From an uncultured Alphaproteobacteria bacterium (GTDB lineage Bacteria > Pseudomonadota > Alphaproteobacteria > Caulobacterales > Caulobacteraceae), in NCBI GenBank assembly GCA_903909375.1, contig CAIVVM010000034.1, positions 1 to 64,000 on the forward strand: 64,000 bases of DNA, read 5' to 3'. The first letter of the stretch is position 1, and the number at the start of each line of letters is the position of its first letter. Shown here piece by piece: positions 10,424 through 19,064 of the stretch. The position numbers and the translations under genes are program-made. The notes under the pieces were generated by a model. It had not been told where the DNA came from, made no database searches, and was given only the letters and a program-made list of their open reading frames with translations.

Positions 10424-12880
10424 CTAGCCCGCGCTCCTTTCAATCCGCGCTACCGAAAGGAAGGCGTCGGGTGAGACCCGGATCGCCGCCCCCGTCGGAC
10501 AGGCGCGTACGCACGCCGGACCGCCGGATTTTCCGGAACACATGTCGCATTTGATCGCGAGCTTCGGAGACTCGCTGTTTTGCTTTGCGGCAGCCTTTTT
10601 CCGCCAGGCGTAATCAGGCTGGCCCGGGCCCGGACCCATGCCAAACAGCATCCACTTCAGCAGGCTGGGCTTTGGCGGCGGTGGCTTGTCCATCTGGATC
10701 ACGCCATACGGGCAGGCACGCTGACAGTTACCGCAGCCGATACAGGCGTCGGAGATGAAAACCTCGCCGTCCGGTCCACGCCGGATCGCGTTGGGCGGAC
10801 AATCGCTCATGCAGTGAGGGTGTTCGCAATGTCGGCACGACGTGGGGACATGGATGTTTGCGAAGGTGGTTCCAGCTTCACGGTTCAGCCGGGATAGCCC
10901 GTCGTGGCTGTCTGCGCAGGCTTTCTCGCAGTTATCGCAGCCGACGCAGAGGCTCTCGTCGATCAGCAGCACGTCGGTGGCCTCACCAATTCCCTGCTTG
11001 ATCAGGAAATTGGCCACCGAGGAGTACATGTCGACGGCGCCGGCGAACTTGTCCTGCTGGCTCTCGACGAAGGCGTTGATCTCACGTCGGGCCTTCATCT
11101 CGTCGCGCATCCGTTTGTCGAGTTCGGGTTTGCGCTTGAGGAGTTCGCGGAACGGTCCGGCCGGCAGTTTCACAACGGTCGACCGGATGGCAGCCTTGAC
11201 GGTGGTCGAACGGGGCGATCGTTCGATCATCGCCATTTCGCCGGAATAGGATCCCGCGGGCACGTAGGACATGAACATCGGTTTTCCACCGAGTGTCTTC
11301 TCCACGATCATCGAACCGGAGCGGATGATGAACAGGTCGTCCGACAGGTCGCCCTCGGTGATGATGGCCTCACCGGGCTTCACATCCTTCACCTCGGCGC
11401 CGGCGAGTACGTCCTTGATATCGGCAGGCGTCAGGCCGGATTTGAAGATCTGCAGCACCTGACGCTCGGTGGTGATGCGATTCACCGTCTCTCGCGCCTC
11501 GGGCACCTGCGACATCAGCTTGAGGGCCGCCATGCGCGGTATCTCAACGCAGATGCAGGCGTCCGCCGCCCTTATGGTCGCCCCACGCCGCCGGCCGGAA
11601 ATCAGACCGACCTCACCGAAGATCGAACTCTCGCCAATCGGCACCGTGACGTTGGGATTGGAGGGATCCACCTCGACCTTTACCGAGCCGGAGGCGATAC
11701 CGAAAAGAGATGATCCTTGCTCATTTCGGACAAAGATCGGATCGCCCGCCTTGTAGGCGCGAACCTCGCTGTCCAGCAGGAACTCACGCATCTGCAAGGG
11801 CGATAGACCGTTGAGAATTTCCACGTGACTACGCAGGAACTCCAGCCATTCGGCGACACTTTTGTTTCCGGGCAGACCTCTGAGTTTGTCTTTCAGCAGG
11901 GGTTCGTCGGCGGCTTCAAGGCTGGTGTTGCCGTTGATGTACTCGACGACGTCATAGCCCTGGTTCATGCAGTGCTTGATCAGCGGATAGCCGGCCAGCG
12001 CGCCGATGACATAGATGCCGGGCTTTGTCGTGCTCTCGAACGTTGGAGTGAGGGTAGGGAAGGCCGTCCGGTCCGGGCTGGCAAACGCGACGCCGGCGGC
12101 CTCGACAAAAGCCCGCGGGGGGGCTGCGCCCATGCGCGCGATGATGCGGTCGCACTTGTAGCGGGTGGAGCCCTGCGGGGTCTCAACCGTAATCCAGCCG
12201 GGCTCAACAAGGGCGGTGTTGGATTCGGTCAGGACGCCGATACGGCCTGCATCGCGCGCCGCCAGCAGGCCATCCACGTTGGGCTTCTTGGCTGTTGGGA
12301 AATCCGCGCCGCGGTTGAGTAGTGTGACCGTATTATTCTGACCGGCGTCAGCGATCAGGCCCATGGCGTTTTCGATACCGGCGTCACCGCCGCCGATTAC
12401 GAAAATATGTTCGTCGGTGTACTCGCCAGGATCGTCCAACTGATACTGCACATGAGGCAGGTCGCCGCCTTCGCAGCGCATCAGGTTCGGATTGCCCTGG
12501 GTGCCGACGGCCAGAATGATGTTCTCGGCCTGAACCGGATCACCCGTCTTCAGTTCAATCACGAAGGCGCCCTTGTCCCCCGTGATGGCCTTGACGTCGG
12601 CGTTGAACTTCACATTGACGCCTGCGGCGGCGACGTCCTGGTTCCATTGATCCAGGATTTTCTCGCGTTTGCCCGCATCGAAGTCGCAGTCTGAGCGGAG
12701 CACCAGCACTGACGGCGTCGCCATCACGTGCTTGCCTTTCTGATAGCGGTAGATCGTGTCGGAGAGGTGATCGGTCTTTTCGATCAGGATATGTGACAGC
12801 CCCAGTCTCGCGGCGTGCGCAGCCGCGCTCAATCCCGCAGGACCGGACCCGATGATCGCGACCTTATAGACTTCCGCCAT
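10424..12880 (-). CDS. FAD/NAD(P) oxidoreductase fused to two cyclic-nucleotide-binding domains and a four-cluster ferredoxin
   Basis: An 818-residue cytoplasmic fusion. Residues 1-330 are a thioredoxin-reductase-like flavoprotein (FAD motif GSGPAG at 11-16, NAD(P) motif GGGDAG at 163-168) without a redox CxxC. Residues about 355-475 and 477-600 are two CNB domains; their phosphate-binding cassettes keep the Glu and Arg (FGE 421-423 with R431-432, GE 547-548 with PRS 556-558), so both could bind cAMP or cGMP. Residues about 635-800 hold four cysteine clusters of the DmsB/HybA type. Start ATG 12880 has a GGGGGA site; an upstream in-frame start at 12919 looks noncoding. First gene of a three-gene redox operon. 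Confidence 0.88.
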   Translation of the reverse strand: MAEVYKVAIIGSGPAGLSAAAHAARLGLSHILIEKTDHLSDTIYRYQKGKHVMATPSVLVLRSDCDFDAGKREKILDQWNQDVAAAGVNVKFNADVKAITGDKGAFVIELKTGDPVQAENIILAVGTQGNPNLMRCEGGDLPHVQYQLDDPGEYTDEHIFVIGGGDAGIENAMGLIADAGQNNTVTLLNRGADFPTAKKPNVDGLLAARDAGRIGVLTESNTALVEPGWITVETPQGSTRYKCDRIIARMGAAPPRAFVEAAGVAFASPDRTAFPTLTPTFESTTKPGIYVIGALAGYPLIKHCMNQGYDVVEYINGNTSLEAADEPLLKDKLRGLPGNKSVAEWLEFLRSHVEILNGLSPLQMREFLLDSEVRAYKAGDPIFVRNEQGSSLFGIASGSVKVEVDPSNPNVTVPIGESSIFGEVGLISGRRRGATIRAADACICVEIPRMAALKLMSQVPEARETVNRITTERQVLQIFKSGLTPADIKDVLAGAEVKDVKPGEAIITEGDLSDDLFIIRSGSMIVEKTLGGKPMFMSYVPAGSYSGEMAMIERSPRSTTVKAAIRSTVVKLPAGPFRELLKRKPELDKRMRDEMKARREINAFVESQQDKFAGAVDMYSSVANFLIKQGIGEATDVLLIDESLCVGCDNCEKACADSHDGLSRLNREAGTTFANIHVPTSCRHCEHPHCMSDCPPNAIRRGPDGEVFISDACIGCGNCQRACPYGVIQMDKPPPPKPSLLKWMLFGMGPGPGQPDYAWRKKAAAKQNSESPKLAIKCDMCSGKSGGPACVRACPTGAAIRVSPDAFLSVARIERSAG

Positions 12881-13020
12881 TCCCCCACGCCCCCGCGTCG
12901 CGGCTCCAGGCCGCGCCACTTCTTACCTTACGCCCCCGGCCACCCTTGATACTTCATCCATTTCCGATCTTCATCGAACCCGCTACCACGCAAGTCAGGC
13001 ATTAAAGGAGCACAAAGTCC

Positions 13021-14991
13021 ATGGCGGCGGAAGTCGGTCAGTTCGCCTTGATTCTTGCTCTGCTTCTGGCGGTCGTTCAATCGATGACGCCGCTATGGGG
13101 CGCGCATCGGGGAGATCGCATCCTTATGGCGGTTGGCCGACAGGCGGCCGTACTGCAGGCCCTTTTTGTCTCTCTGGCGTTTGGGTGCCTTGCCTACATC
13201 TTCGTCACCTGTGATTTCTCGGTGGCGTTGGCGGCGCAACACAGCAACACCGCCCAACCGACTGCCTACCGGTTTGCCGCCACCTGGGGAAACCACGAAG
13301 GCTCCATGTTGTTGTGGGTGCTGATTCTGGCCCTGTGCGGCGGCGTGCTCGCGGCGTTCGGCGGAACGCTGCGCGAGACATTGCAGGCCCGCGTGCTGGG
13401 CATTCAGGGCCTGATCGCCGCATCGTTTCATGGGTTCCTGCTTTTTACGTCAAACCCGTTCCTGCGCCTCGACCCGGCGCCGTCGGAGGGCATGGAGCTC
13501 AATCCGCTGCTGCAGGATCCGGGTCTCGTGCTGCATCCGCCTGTCCTTTACGCGGGTTACGTGGGGTTTTCGGTGGCGTTTTGCTTTGCCGTGGCGGCTC
13601 TGATCGAAGGCCGTGTTGACGCCGCCTGGGCGCGTTGGGTCCGTCCCTGGGTGCTCGCGGCCTGGATCCCGCTCACTCTGGGGATCACGCTTGGCAGCGC
13701 CTGGGCCTACTATGAACTGGGTTGGGGCGGCTGGTGGTTCTGGGATCCGGTGGAGAATGCTTCGCTGATGCCCTGGCTGCTGGGGACCGCGCTCCTGCAC
13801 TCGGCGCTGGTCCTGGAGCGCCGCGGCGCGCTGGTCAGCTGGACGGTGCTGCTGTGCATTCTGACCTTCTCGTTGAGCCTGGTGGGCACCTTCCTGGTCC
13901 GCTCCGGCATCCTCACCAGCGTCCATGCCTTTGCGGTCGATCCCAAACGCGGGGTCTACGTTCTGGGGATCATCGCCCTGACCACGGGCCTGTCGCTGGC
14001 GCTATATGCCTGGCGGGCGCCTGCAATCCGCTCGGGCGCGCTTTTCCAGCCTCTGTCACGGGAGGGGGGGATCACCCTCAACAATCTGTTCCTGACGGCG
14101 CTTACAGCGACGGTGTTCCTGGGCACCTTCAGTCCGGTGTTCATCGAGATGTTGAATAACGACAAGATCTCGGTCGGCCCTCCCTATTATGCGCGCACAT
14201 TCGTGCCGCTCGCGTTCGTACTCCTACTGCTTGTTGTGTTCGGACCCATGCTCAACTGGAAGCGGGACGACTGGCGGGCGACCCTGGTGAGGATCCGGGT
14301 TCCGGCGGCCCTCGCCGCAGGGGTCCTGCTCCTGGGCCTGATCGCCAACGGCCTTGCCGGCGTCATCACTGCCGGGGGGTTGGGGCTGGCCGCATGGTTG
14401 CTCGCGGGATCGGTGCTGGTGCTGGCGCGGCGCTGGTGGGCGGGGCGGGCCTATCTGGGCCGGGCAATCCGGACCACGCCGCGCGCCCTTTATGGCCTGA
14501 CACTCGCCCATGCCGGTCTGGGTCTTCTGGCGCTGGGGATCACAGGGGTGACAGCCTGGGAAAGCGACAAGGTGCTTAACATGCGCCTGGGCGATACGGT
14601 GGCGTTCGCGGGACGCACCCTGACGCTCTCGGCGTTCGAGACAGTGACCGGTCCAAATTACGAAGCTCGTCAGGCCCGCTTCACGGTTACAGGGCAGGGC
14701 AAGCCGTACATGCTTTCCAGCGAGAAGCGTTTTTATGCCTCCGCGCAGACCCAGACCACCGAAGCCGGAATTCGCGTTACGCCCCTGGGCAACCTCTACG
14801 TCTCCGTCGGCGAGGAGTCGCCGCAAGGGGTAGTGGTGCGGCTCTGGGATCATCCGTTGATTGTCTGGATCTGGATCGGTGGCTTTGTGATGGCTCTGGG
14901 GGGCGCTGTATCATTGAGTGACAGGCGCTTGCGTTTGGGCGCGGCGGTCAAGGCTGTGCCGGCCGCCGCCCAGCCGGTGGCGGCAGAATGA
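13021..14991 (+). CDS. ccmF: Cytochrome c heme lyase subunit CcmF
   Basis: A 656-residue polytopic inner-membrane protein that, with CcmH, attaches heme to CxxCH apocytochromes in the periplasm (System I). The tryptophan-rich WWD heme-handling motif (WGGWWFWDPVENASLMPW, about residues 233-250) is intact, and the length matches the family. AAGGAG lies upstream of the ATG. It begins a ccmF-ccmG-ccmH-ccmI operon and overlaps ccmG by ATGA. The divergent decaheme cytochrome would be a client. The ccmABCDE genes are not in this window. Confidence 0.97.
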   Translation: MAAEVGQFALILALLLAVVQSMTPLWGAHRGDRILMAVGRQAAVLQALFVSLAFGCLAYIFVTCDFSVALAAQHSNTAQPTAYRFAATWGNHEGSMLLWVLILALCGGVLAAFGGTLRETLQARVLGIQGLIAASFHGFLLFTSNPFLRLDPAPSEGMELNPLLQDPGLVLHPPVLYAGYVGFSVAFCFAVAALIEGRVDAAWARWVRPWVLAAWIPLTLGITLGSAWAYYELGWGGWWFWDPVENASLMPWLLGTALLHSALVLERRGALVSWTVLLCILTFSLSLVGTFLVRSGILTSVHAFAVDPKRGVYVLGIIALTTGLSLALYAWRAPAIRSGALFQPLSREGGITLNNLFLTALTATVFLGTFSPVFIEMLNNDKISVGPPYYARTFVPLAFVLLLLVVFGPMLNWKRDDWRATLVRIRVPAALAAGVLLLGLIANGLAGVITAGGLGLAAWLLAGSVLVLARRWWAGRAYLGRAIRTTPRALYGLTLAHAGLGLLALGITGVTAWESDKVLNMRLGDTVAFAGRTLTLSAFETVTGPNYEARQARFTVTGQGKPYMLSSEKRFYASAQTQTTEAGIRVTPLGNLYVSVGEESPQGVVVRLWDHPLIVWIWIGGFVMALGGAVSLSDRRLRLGAAVKAVPAAAQPVAAE

Positions 14992-15521
14992 GACGCCTCA
15001 TTTTCATTCTGCCCGTGGTGCTGTTTGCAGCGGTGCTGATTGGCTTCTTCGCCGGGCTTGGTCGTGATCCGGCGCTATTGCCGTCGACGATGATCGGCAA
15101 GCCTGTGCCGGAATTCAGCCTTCCCTCCGTCCGGCCTGGGGATCAGGGCTTTGCGACGGCTGATCTGGGCGGCGAGCCTATGCTGATCAATTTCTATGCC
15201 TCGTGGTGTGCGGCGTGCCGGATCGAACACCCTCTGCTGATGCGTTTGCGCGCCGAGGGCGTATTGTTGCACGGCGTCGACTGGAAGGATCAGCCTCAGG
15301 CGGGCTATCAGTGGCTACAGGATCGCGGCGACCCTTACGTAAGGGTCGGCAGTGATGTCAGCGGACGTACGGGTATTGATATGGGTGTTTCCGCTGTGCC
15401 GGAGACCTTCGTGATCGATAAGCAGGGCCGCGTACGCTACCGGCATGTGGGCGCGGTGACGCCGCAACTCTGGGATGAAACTCTGCGGCCGCTGATGGAC
15501 AAGCTGAGGTCAGAGTCGTGA
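14988..15521 (+). CDS. ccmG: Thiol:disulfide interchange protein CcmG/DsbE
   Basis: A 177-residue membrane-anchored periplasmic thioredoxin-fold protein that reduces apocytochrome or CcmH cysteines before heme attachment. The N-terminal anchor is at about residues 3-24. The active site WCAAC has Cys74 and Cys77, and the cis-Pro region VSAVPETFVI follows. Its ATG overlaps the ccmF stop by four bases, and its own stop overlaps the ccmH GTG, indicating translational coupling. Confidence 0.95.
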   Translation: MRRLIFILPVVLFAAVLIGFFAGLGRDPALLPSTMIGKPVPEFSLPSVRPGDQGFATADLGGEPMLINFYASWCAACRIEHPLLMRLRAEGVLLHGVDWKDQPQAGYQWLQDRGDPYVRVGSDVSGRTGIDMGVSAVPETFVIDKQGRVRYRHVGAVTPQLWDETLRPLMDKLRSES

Positions 15522-15982
15522 GGCGCTTTCTAATCTTGACCTGCGCTGTCCTGGCGGTCGCCGGATCTGCCTGGGCGGTGAACCCCGACGAGCAGTTGGC
15601 TGACCCCGGACTCGAGGCTCGCGCCCACAGTCTTTCCAAGGACCTACGATGCGTGGTCTGCCAGAACCAGTCGATCGACGATTCCGACGCGGCCCTTGCC
15701 CGCGACCTGCGCATTATCCTGCGGGAGAGAATTTCGGCAGGGGATACCGATGAACAGGCGGTGGCCTACCTGGTCGCGCGGTATGGCAGTTTCGTCCAAC
15801 TCCAGCCCCCCGTGCGCCTCGACACCCTCGCGCTGTGGTTCGGGCCGCTGGCCGTACTCCTCGTGGGCGGCCTGGGGGCCATGATCTATATTCGCAGCCG
15901 AGCCCCGTCTCGCGCCGAGCCCCTCAGCGCGGACGAAGAGGCTGAGGTGGAAACCCTGCTCAAAACCGACAAGGCGGGCTGA
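15518..15982 (+). CDS. ccmH: Cytochrome c maturation protein CcmH (CycL)
   Basis: A 154-residue periplasmic, membrane-bound thiol oxidoreductase of the heme lyase complex. After a signal segment (about 1-20) comes the family motif LRCVVCQNQ with Cys45 and Cys48, then a C-terminal membrane helix (about 105-127). It starts at GTG inside a GTGA overlap with ccmG. The length is that of the short CcmH form, with the TPR part carried separately by ccmI. Confidence 0.95.
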   Translation: MRRFLILTCAVLAVAGSAWAVNPDEQLADPGLEARAHSLSKDLRCVVCQNQSIDDSDAALARDLRIILRERISAGDTDEQAVAYLVARYGSFVQLQPPVRLDTLALWFGPLAVLLVGGLGAMIYIRSRAPSRAEPLSADEEAEVETLLKTDKAG

Positions 15983-17164
15983 ATGCTCTGGATGATCCTC
16001 ACACTGATGACGGTGCTGGCGGCGGTCGGCCTGGCCATCCCGCTCATTCGCCGGCGAGACGCGGCCCAGGCGGAGCGCGCCGATGCCGTCGGCGTGCTCA
16101 AGGCGCAGATGGCGGACCTGGAAGCCCAGGCGGCGTCGGGCGCGATGGCCGGGCCGGAAGCGGACGCTTTGAAGAGCGATCTGAAAAGACGGGTTCTTGC
16201 TGAAGCCCGCAACCCCGAGGTCGCCGCCAGGCCGCTGGCCGAACGTACACTCCTCATTCTGGCGGTCAGCATCGTCGCCGTCGTCACCCTGGCCGGGACA
16301 GGTCTTTATCTTGCGATCGGCAAACCGGACGTGGAGGCGCAGCCCGGCGTTGCGGCCTCGAAAGACGCTGTGGAAGGTCACCCCCAGGGCGAGACCGGGG
16401 CCATGATCGCGCAACTTGAAGCGCAGATGCAGCAACGTCCGGACAATGCCGAGGGCTGGCGAATGCTGGGTTGGTCCTATCTCCAGACCGGTCGCAATGC
16501 TGAAGCCGCCACGGCCTATGGTCGCGCGGTGGCGCTGGACCCCACCAACAACGAGTACATCTCGGCCCAGGGAGAATCGACAGTGCTGGCGGCGGATGGA
16601 CAGGTGACCCCTGCCGCCGAGGCCTTGTTCCGTCGAGCCGTTGCCGTGGCGCCTGATGATCCCCGGGCGCGTTACTATCTTGGGGTGGCCAAGGACCAGC
16701 GTGGGGAGCACGAGGCAGCCATGAACGACTGGATCGCTCTGCTTAAATCGGCGCCCCCGGGTGCGCCCTGGGCCCCTGAGGTGCGGACGTTCGTCGAGAA
16801 AGTTGCGGCGGATCGCAAGATGGACATCGCCGGCCGACTGCCGCCGCTCGAGTCGGCCAGCGCATCGGAACCGATCGCACCCCGCGGTCCGACTTCGGAC
16901 CAGATTGCCGCTGCGCAGAATATGAAGCCCGGCGACCGTGACGCCATGGTGGCAGGGATGGTCGAGCGTCTGGCGGAGCGTCTGAAGCAAAATCCACGGG
17001 ACCGTGCGGGATGGGAGCAGCTTCTGCGGGCGCGGATGGTGCTGGGCCAAAAGGACCGTGCGGCGGCGGATTATCGCGAAGCCCGTCGGGCGTTCAGCGG
17101 TTCGCCCTCCGATCAACAGGCGCTTCAGCAGACTGCGACCCAACTTGGCCTGTCGGTCGGATAG
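15983..17164 (+). CDS. ccmI: Cytochrome c maturation TPR protein CcmI (CycH)
   Basis: A 393-residue membrane protein that chaperones apocytochrome c to the CcmF/CcmH lyase. It has a first helix at about 3-20, a cytoplasmic basic/acidic loop, a second helix near 90-112, and a periplasmic TPR region (about 140-260) with repeats such as GWRMLGWSYLQTGR and a C-terminal apocytochrome-binding part. The ATG directly abuts the ccmH stop, and its stop directly abuts the phoR ATG, so phoR may be partly expressed from the ccm transcript. Confidence 0.92.
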   Translation: MLWMILTLMTVLAAVGLAIPLIRRRDAAQAERADAVGVLKAQMADLEAQAASGAMAGPEADALKSDLKRRVLAEARNPEVAARPLAERTLLILAVSIVAVVTLAGTGLYLAIGKPDVEAQPGVAASKDAVEGHPQGETGAMIAQLEAQMQQRPDNAEGWRMLGWSYLQTGRNAEAATAYGRAVALDPTNNEYISAQGESTVLAADGQVTPAAEALFRRAVAVAPDDPRARYYLGVAKDQRGEHEAAMNDWIALLKSAPPGAPWAPEVRTFVEKVAADRKMDIAGRLPPLESASASEPIAPRGPTSDQIAAAQNMKPGDRDAMVAGMVERLAERLKQNPRDRAGWEQLLRARMVLGQKDRAAADYREARRAFSGSPSDQQALQQTATQLGLSVG

Positions 17165-18298
17165 ATGCCGGATACTCTCATCAGAGCCGGAGCAGGGCCG
17201 GCGGCCCAGTTGATCCTGGAGTTGCTTCCCGAGCCTGTAATCCTGGTGCGTGGGGGCGACGGGGAAGCTCCGGAGATTACCTATGGCAACCAGGCCGCCC
17301 GTGAGGTTTTCCGGATAGAACTGCAGGGAGCGCCCCTTGGCGCGGCGTTGCGCCGTCCGGAAGTTCTGGAGGCCATCGAGGAAGCTCTCGAGGCCTCTAC
17401 GAACGCTGAAGTGACGTTTGAAACGATCGGCGTGCAGCCGCGTTTCTGGCGAGCCTTTGCGCGTACGCTTGAGGTGGAAGCCGGCGGCGACCGCCTGCTT
17501 GTGGTGGTTCTCCGTGACGAAACCGATGCGCGTCGGACCGAGCGCATGCGTGCGGACTTTCTGGCCAACGCCAGCCACGAGCTTCGCACACCGCTGGCGT
17601 CGCTGGCCGGGTTTGTGGAAACCTTGCGAACCCACGCCAAGGAAGACCCGGAAGCCCGTGAGAAATTCCTGGGCATTATGGCCCAGCAGACCACCCGCAT
17701 GGCGCGCCTGGTGGACGACCTTCTTTCGCTCAGTCGGATAGAGCTCAACGAACATATCGCGCCGTCAGGTCGCGTGGACCTCTCGGGTGCGGTTCAGGAT
17801 GTGATCGACGCAATCCGGCCGCTCACAGCCGAACGTGGCGTGATGATCGCAATGAATGTCGAAGGCGTGGCCAGACCCGTGATCGGCGACCGCGACCAAC
17901 TGGTCCAGGTGATCCAGAACCTTGTGGACAATGCCGTTCGCTACACGCCGCGCGGCGGCGCCGTTCGCGTCACGCTGGAAACTGCGACCAACCTGGAGGC
18001 TGCGCGCGGGTCCAGCCGAACAGGCGCGGGGCTCTCGTTATTGTCGCCGGATGTCAACGAAGGCCAGTCCTACGTTGTGCTTCGGGTCTCCGACGATGGA
18101 CCGGGCATACCGCGACAGGTCCTTCCCCGATTGTCAGAGCGCTTCTACCGCGTGGAAGGTCAGCGCAGCGACGGCACCGGTCTTGGATTGGCGATCGCCA
18201 AGCACGTAATCAATCGTCATCGGGGCGGGCTGACCGTGGAGAGCGCCGAAGGTGAGGGCAGCACCTTCAGCGTATATCTGCCCGTCGCGGCGCCATAG
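17165..18298 (+). CDS. phoR: Phosphate-regulon sensor histidine kinase PhoR, without membrane segments
   Basis: A 377-residue kinase/phosphatase for PhoB. A PAS-like domain (about 15-120) is followed by the HisKA dimerisation helix with phospho-acceptor His138 (SHELRTPLASLAGF), then an ATPase domain with N-box NLVDNAVRYTPRGG and the G boxes DDGPGIP and GTGLGLAI. There is no hydrophobic N-terminal helix, unlike E. coli PhoR, and no room for one: the codon just before the ATG is the ccmI TAG in the same frame. It must act from the cytoplasm, presumably through PhoU and the PstSCAB transporter. phoU and phoB follow. Confidence 0.92.
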   Translation: MPDTLIRAGAGPAAQLILELLPEPVILVRGGDGEAPEITYGNQAAREVFRIELQGAPLGAALRRPEVLEAIEEALEASTNAEVTFETIGVQPRFWRAFARTLEVEAGGDRLLVVVLRDETDARRTERMRADFLANASHELRTPLASLAGFVETLRTHAKEDPEAREKFLGIMAQQTTRMARLVDDLLSLSRIELNEHIAPSGRVDLSGAVQDVIDAIRPLTAERGVMIAMNVEGVARPVIGDRDQLVQVIQNLVDNAVRYTPRGGAVRVTLETATNLEAARGSSRTGAGLSLLSPDVNEGQSYVVLRVSDDGPGIPRQVLPRLSERFYRVEGQRSDGTGLGLAIAKHVINRHRGGLTVESAEGEGSTFSVYLPVAAP

Positions 18299-18362
18299 AT
18301 GCCGGTTGTCGCAAAACTGTAGTCAGACCGCATTAGTTTGCGTGGTCAGGGGAGACCTTCCA

Positions 18363-19064
18363 TTGACGCGTTCGCTAGCCGCAGAGTTGAGACAGCTGAC
18401 CGCTGAGGTCATCCGCATGGGCGGTCTGGCGGAAGCTCAGGTTGTGGATGCCGTTGACGCCGTGGTCCGTCGCGACGTCCCCCTGGCCCAGGCCCTGATC
18501 ATTCGCGATCTGCGCCTCGACAGCCTCCAGAGTGAGGTAGAACGCCGGGCGCTCGCCCTGATCGGGAAGCACCGTCCCGATGAGGCAGACCTTCGCCGCG
18601 CCATTTCGACCCTCAAGCTGGCCATGAACCTGGAGCGTTGCGGCGATCTGGCGCGTAACATCGCCAAGCGCAGTCTGGTGCTGTCAGCAGGCGAACCGCT
18701 GTTGCCCGTGACCGGCGCGATCGAGCGTATGGGGCGCCTGGTGGCAGGACGTCTACGTGAGGTGCTGGATGCCTATGCCGCCGGCGACGTTGAGCCTGCA
18801 CTGGATGTCTGGCGGCGCGACGGCGAGGTTGACGAGCACTACGAGAGCCTTTTCCGCGAGCTCCTGAATATGATGGCTGCTCATCCAGGCTCTGTGGCCG
18901 CTGGCGCCCACCTGCTGTTTGTCGCCAAGAACCTCGAACGCATCGGCGACCATGCCACCAATATCGCCGAGATTGTGCATTTCCAGATGACAGGCGTTGA
19001 GCTGGTCGGAGAGCGACCAAAAATCAGCCTGCCAAGGCTTGAAGCGGAGACCACGCCATCGTGA
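18363..19064 (+). CDS. phoU: Phosphate signalling protein PhoU (copy 1)
   Basis: A 233-residue PhoU: two three-helix bundles with the metal-binding signatures NLERCGDLARNIAK and NLERIGDHATNIAE. It links Pst transporter status to PhoR. I chose TTG 18363 because AGGGGAG (18348-18354) sits 8 bases upstream; longer in-frame forms would overlap phoR. Its stop overlaps the phoB GTG. A second phoU lies after pstB at 26478. Confidence 0.92.
   Translation: MTRSLAAELRQLTAEVIRMGGLAEAQVVDAVDAVVRRDVPLAQALIIRDLRLDSLQSEVERRALALIGKHRPDEADLRRAISTLKLAMNLERCGDLARNIAKRSLVLSAGEPLLPVTGAIERMGRLVAGRLREVLDAYAAGDVEPALDVWRRDGEVDEHYESLFRELLNMMAAHPGSVAAGAHLLFVAKNLERIGDHATNIAEIVHFQMTGVELVGERPKISLPRLEAETTPS

Noticed and set aside
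12945-12960. FNR/CRP-like TTGAT...ATCCA between the redox operon and ccmF
   Set aside because: Spacing and second half do not match the TTGAT-N4-ATCAA consensus.
15644-17755. Very long minus-strand open frame (703 codons) opposite ccmH, ccmI and phoR
   Set aside because: Rich in Arg, His and Gln with no recognisable domain, lying wholly antisense to well-supported genes; typical of high-GC shadow frames.
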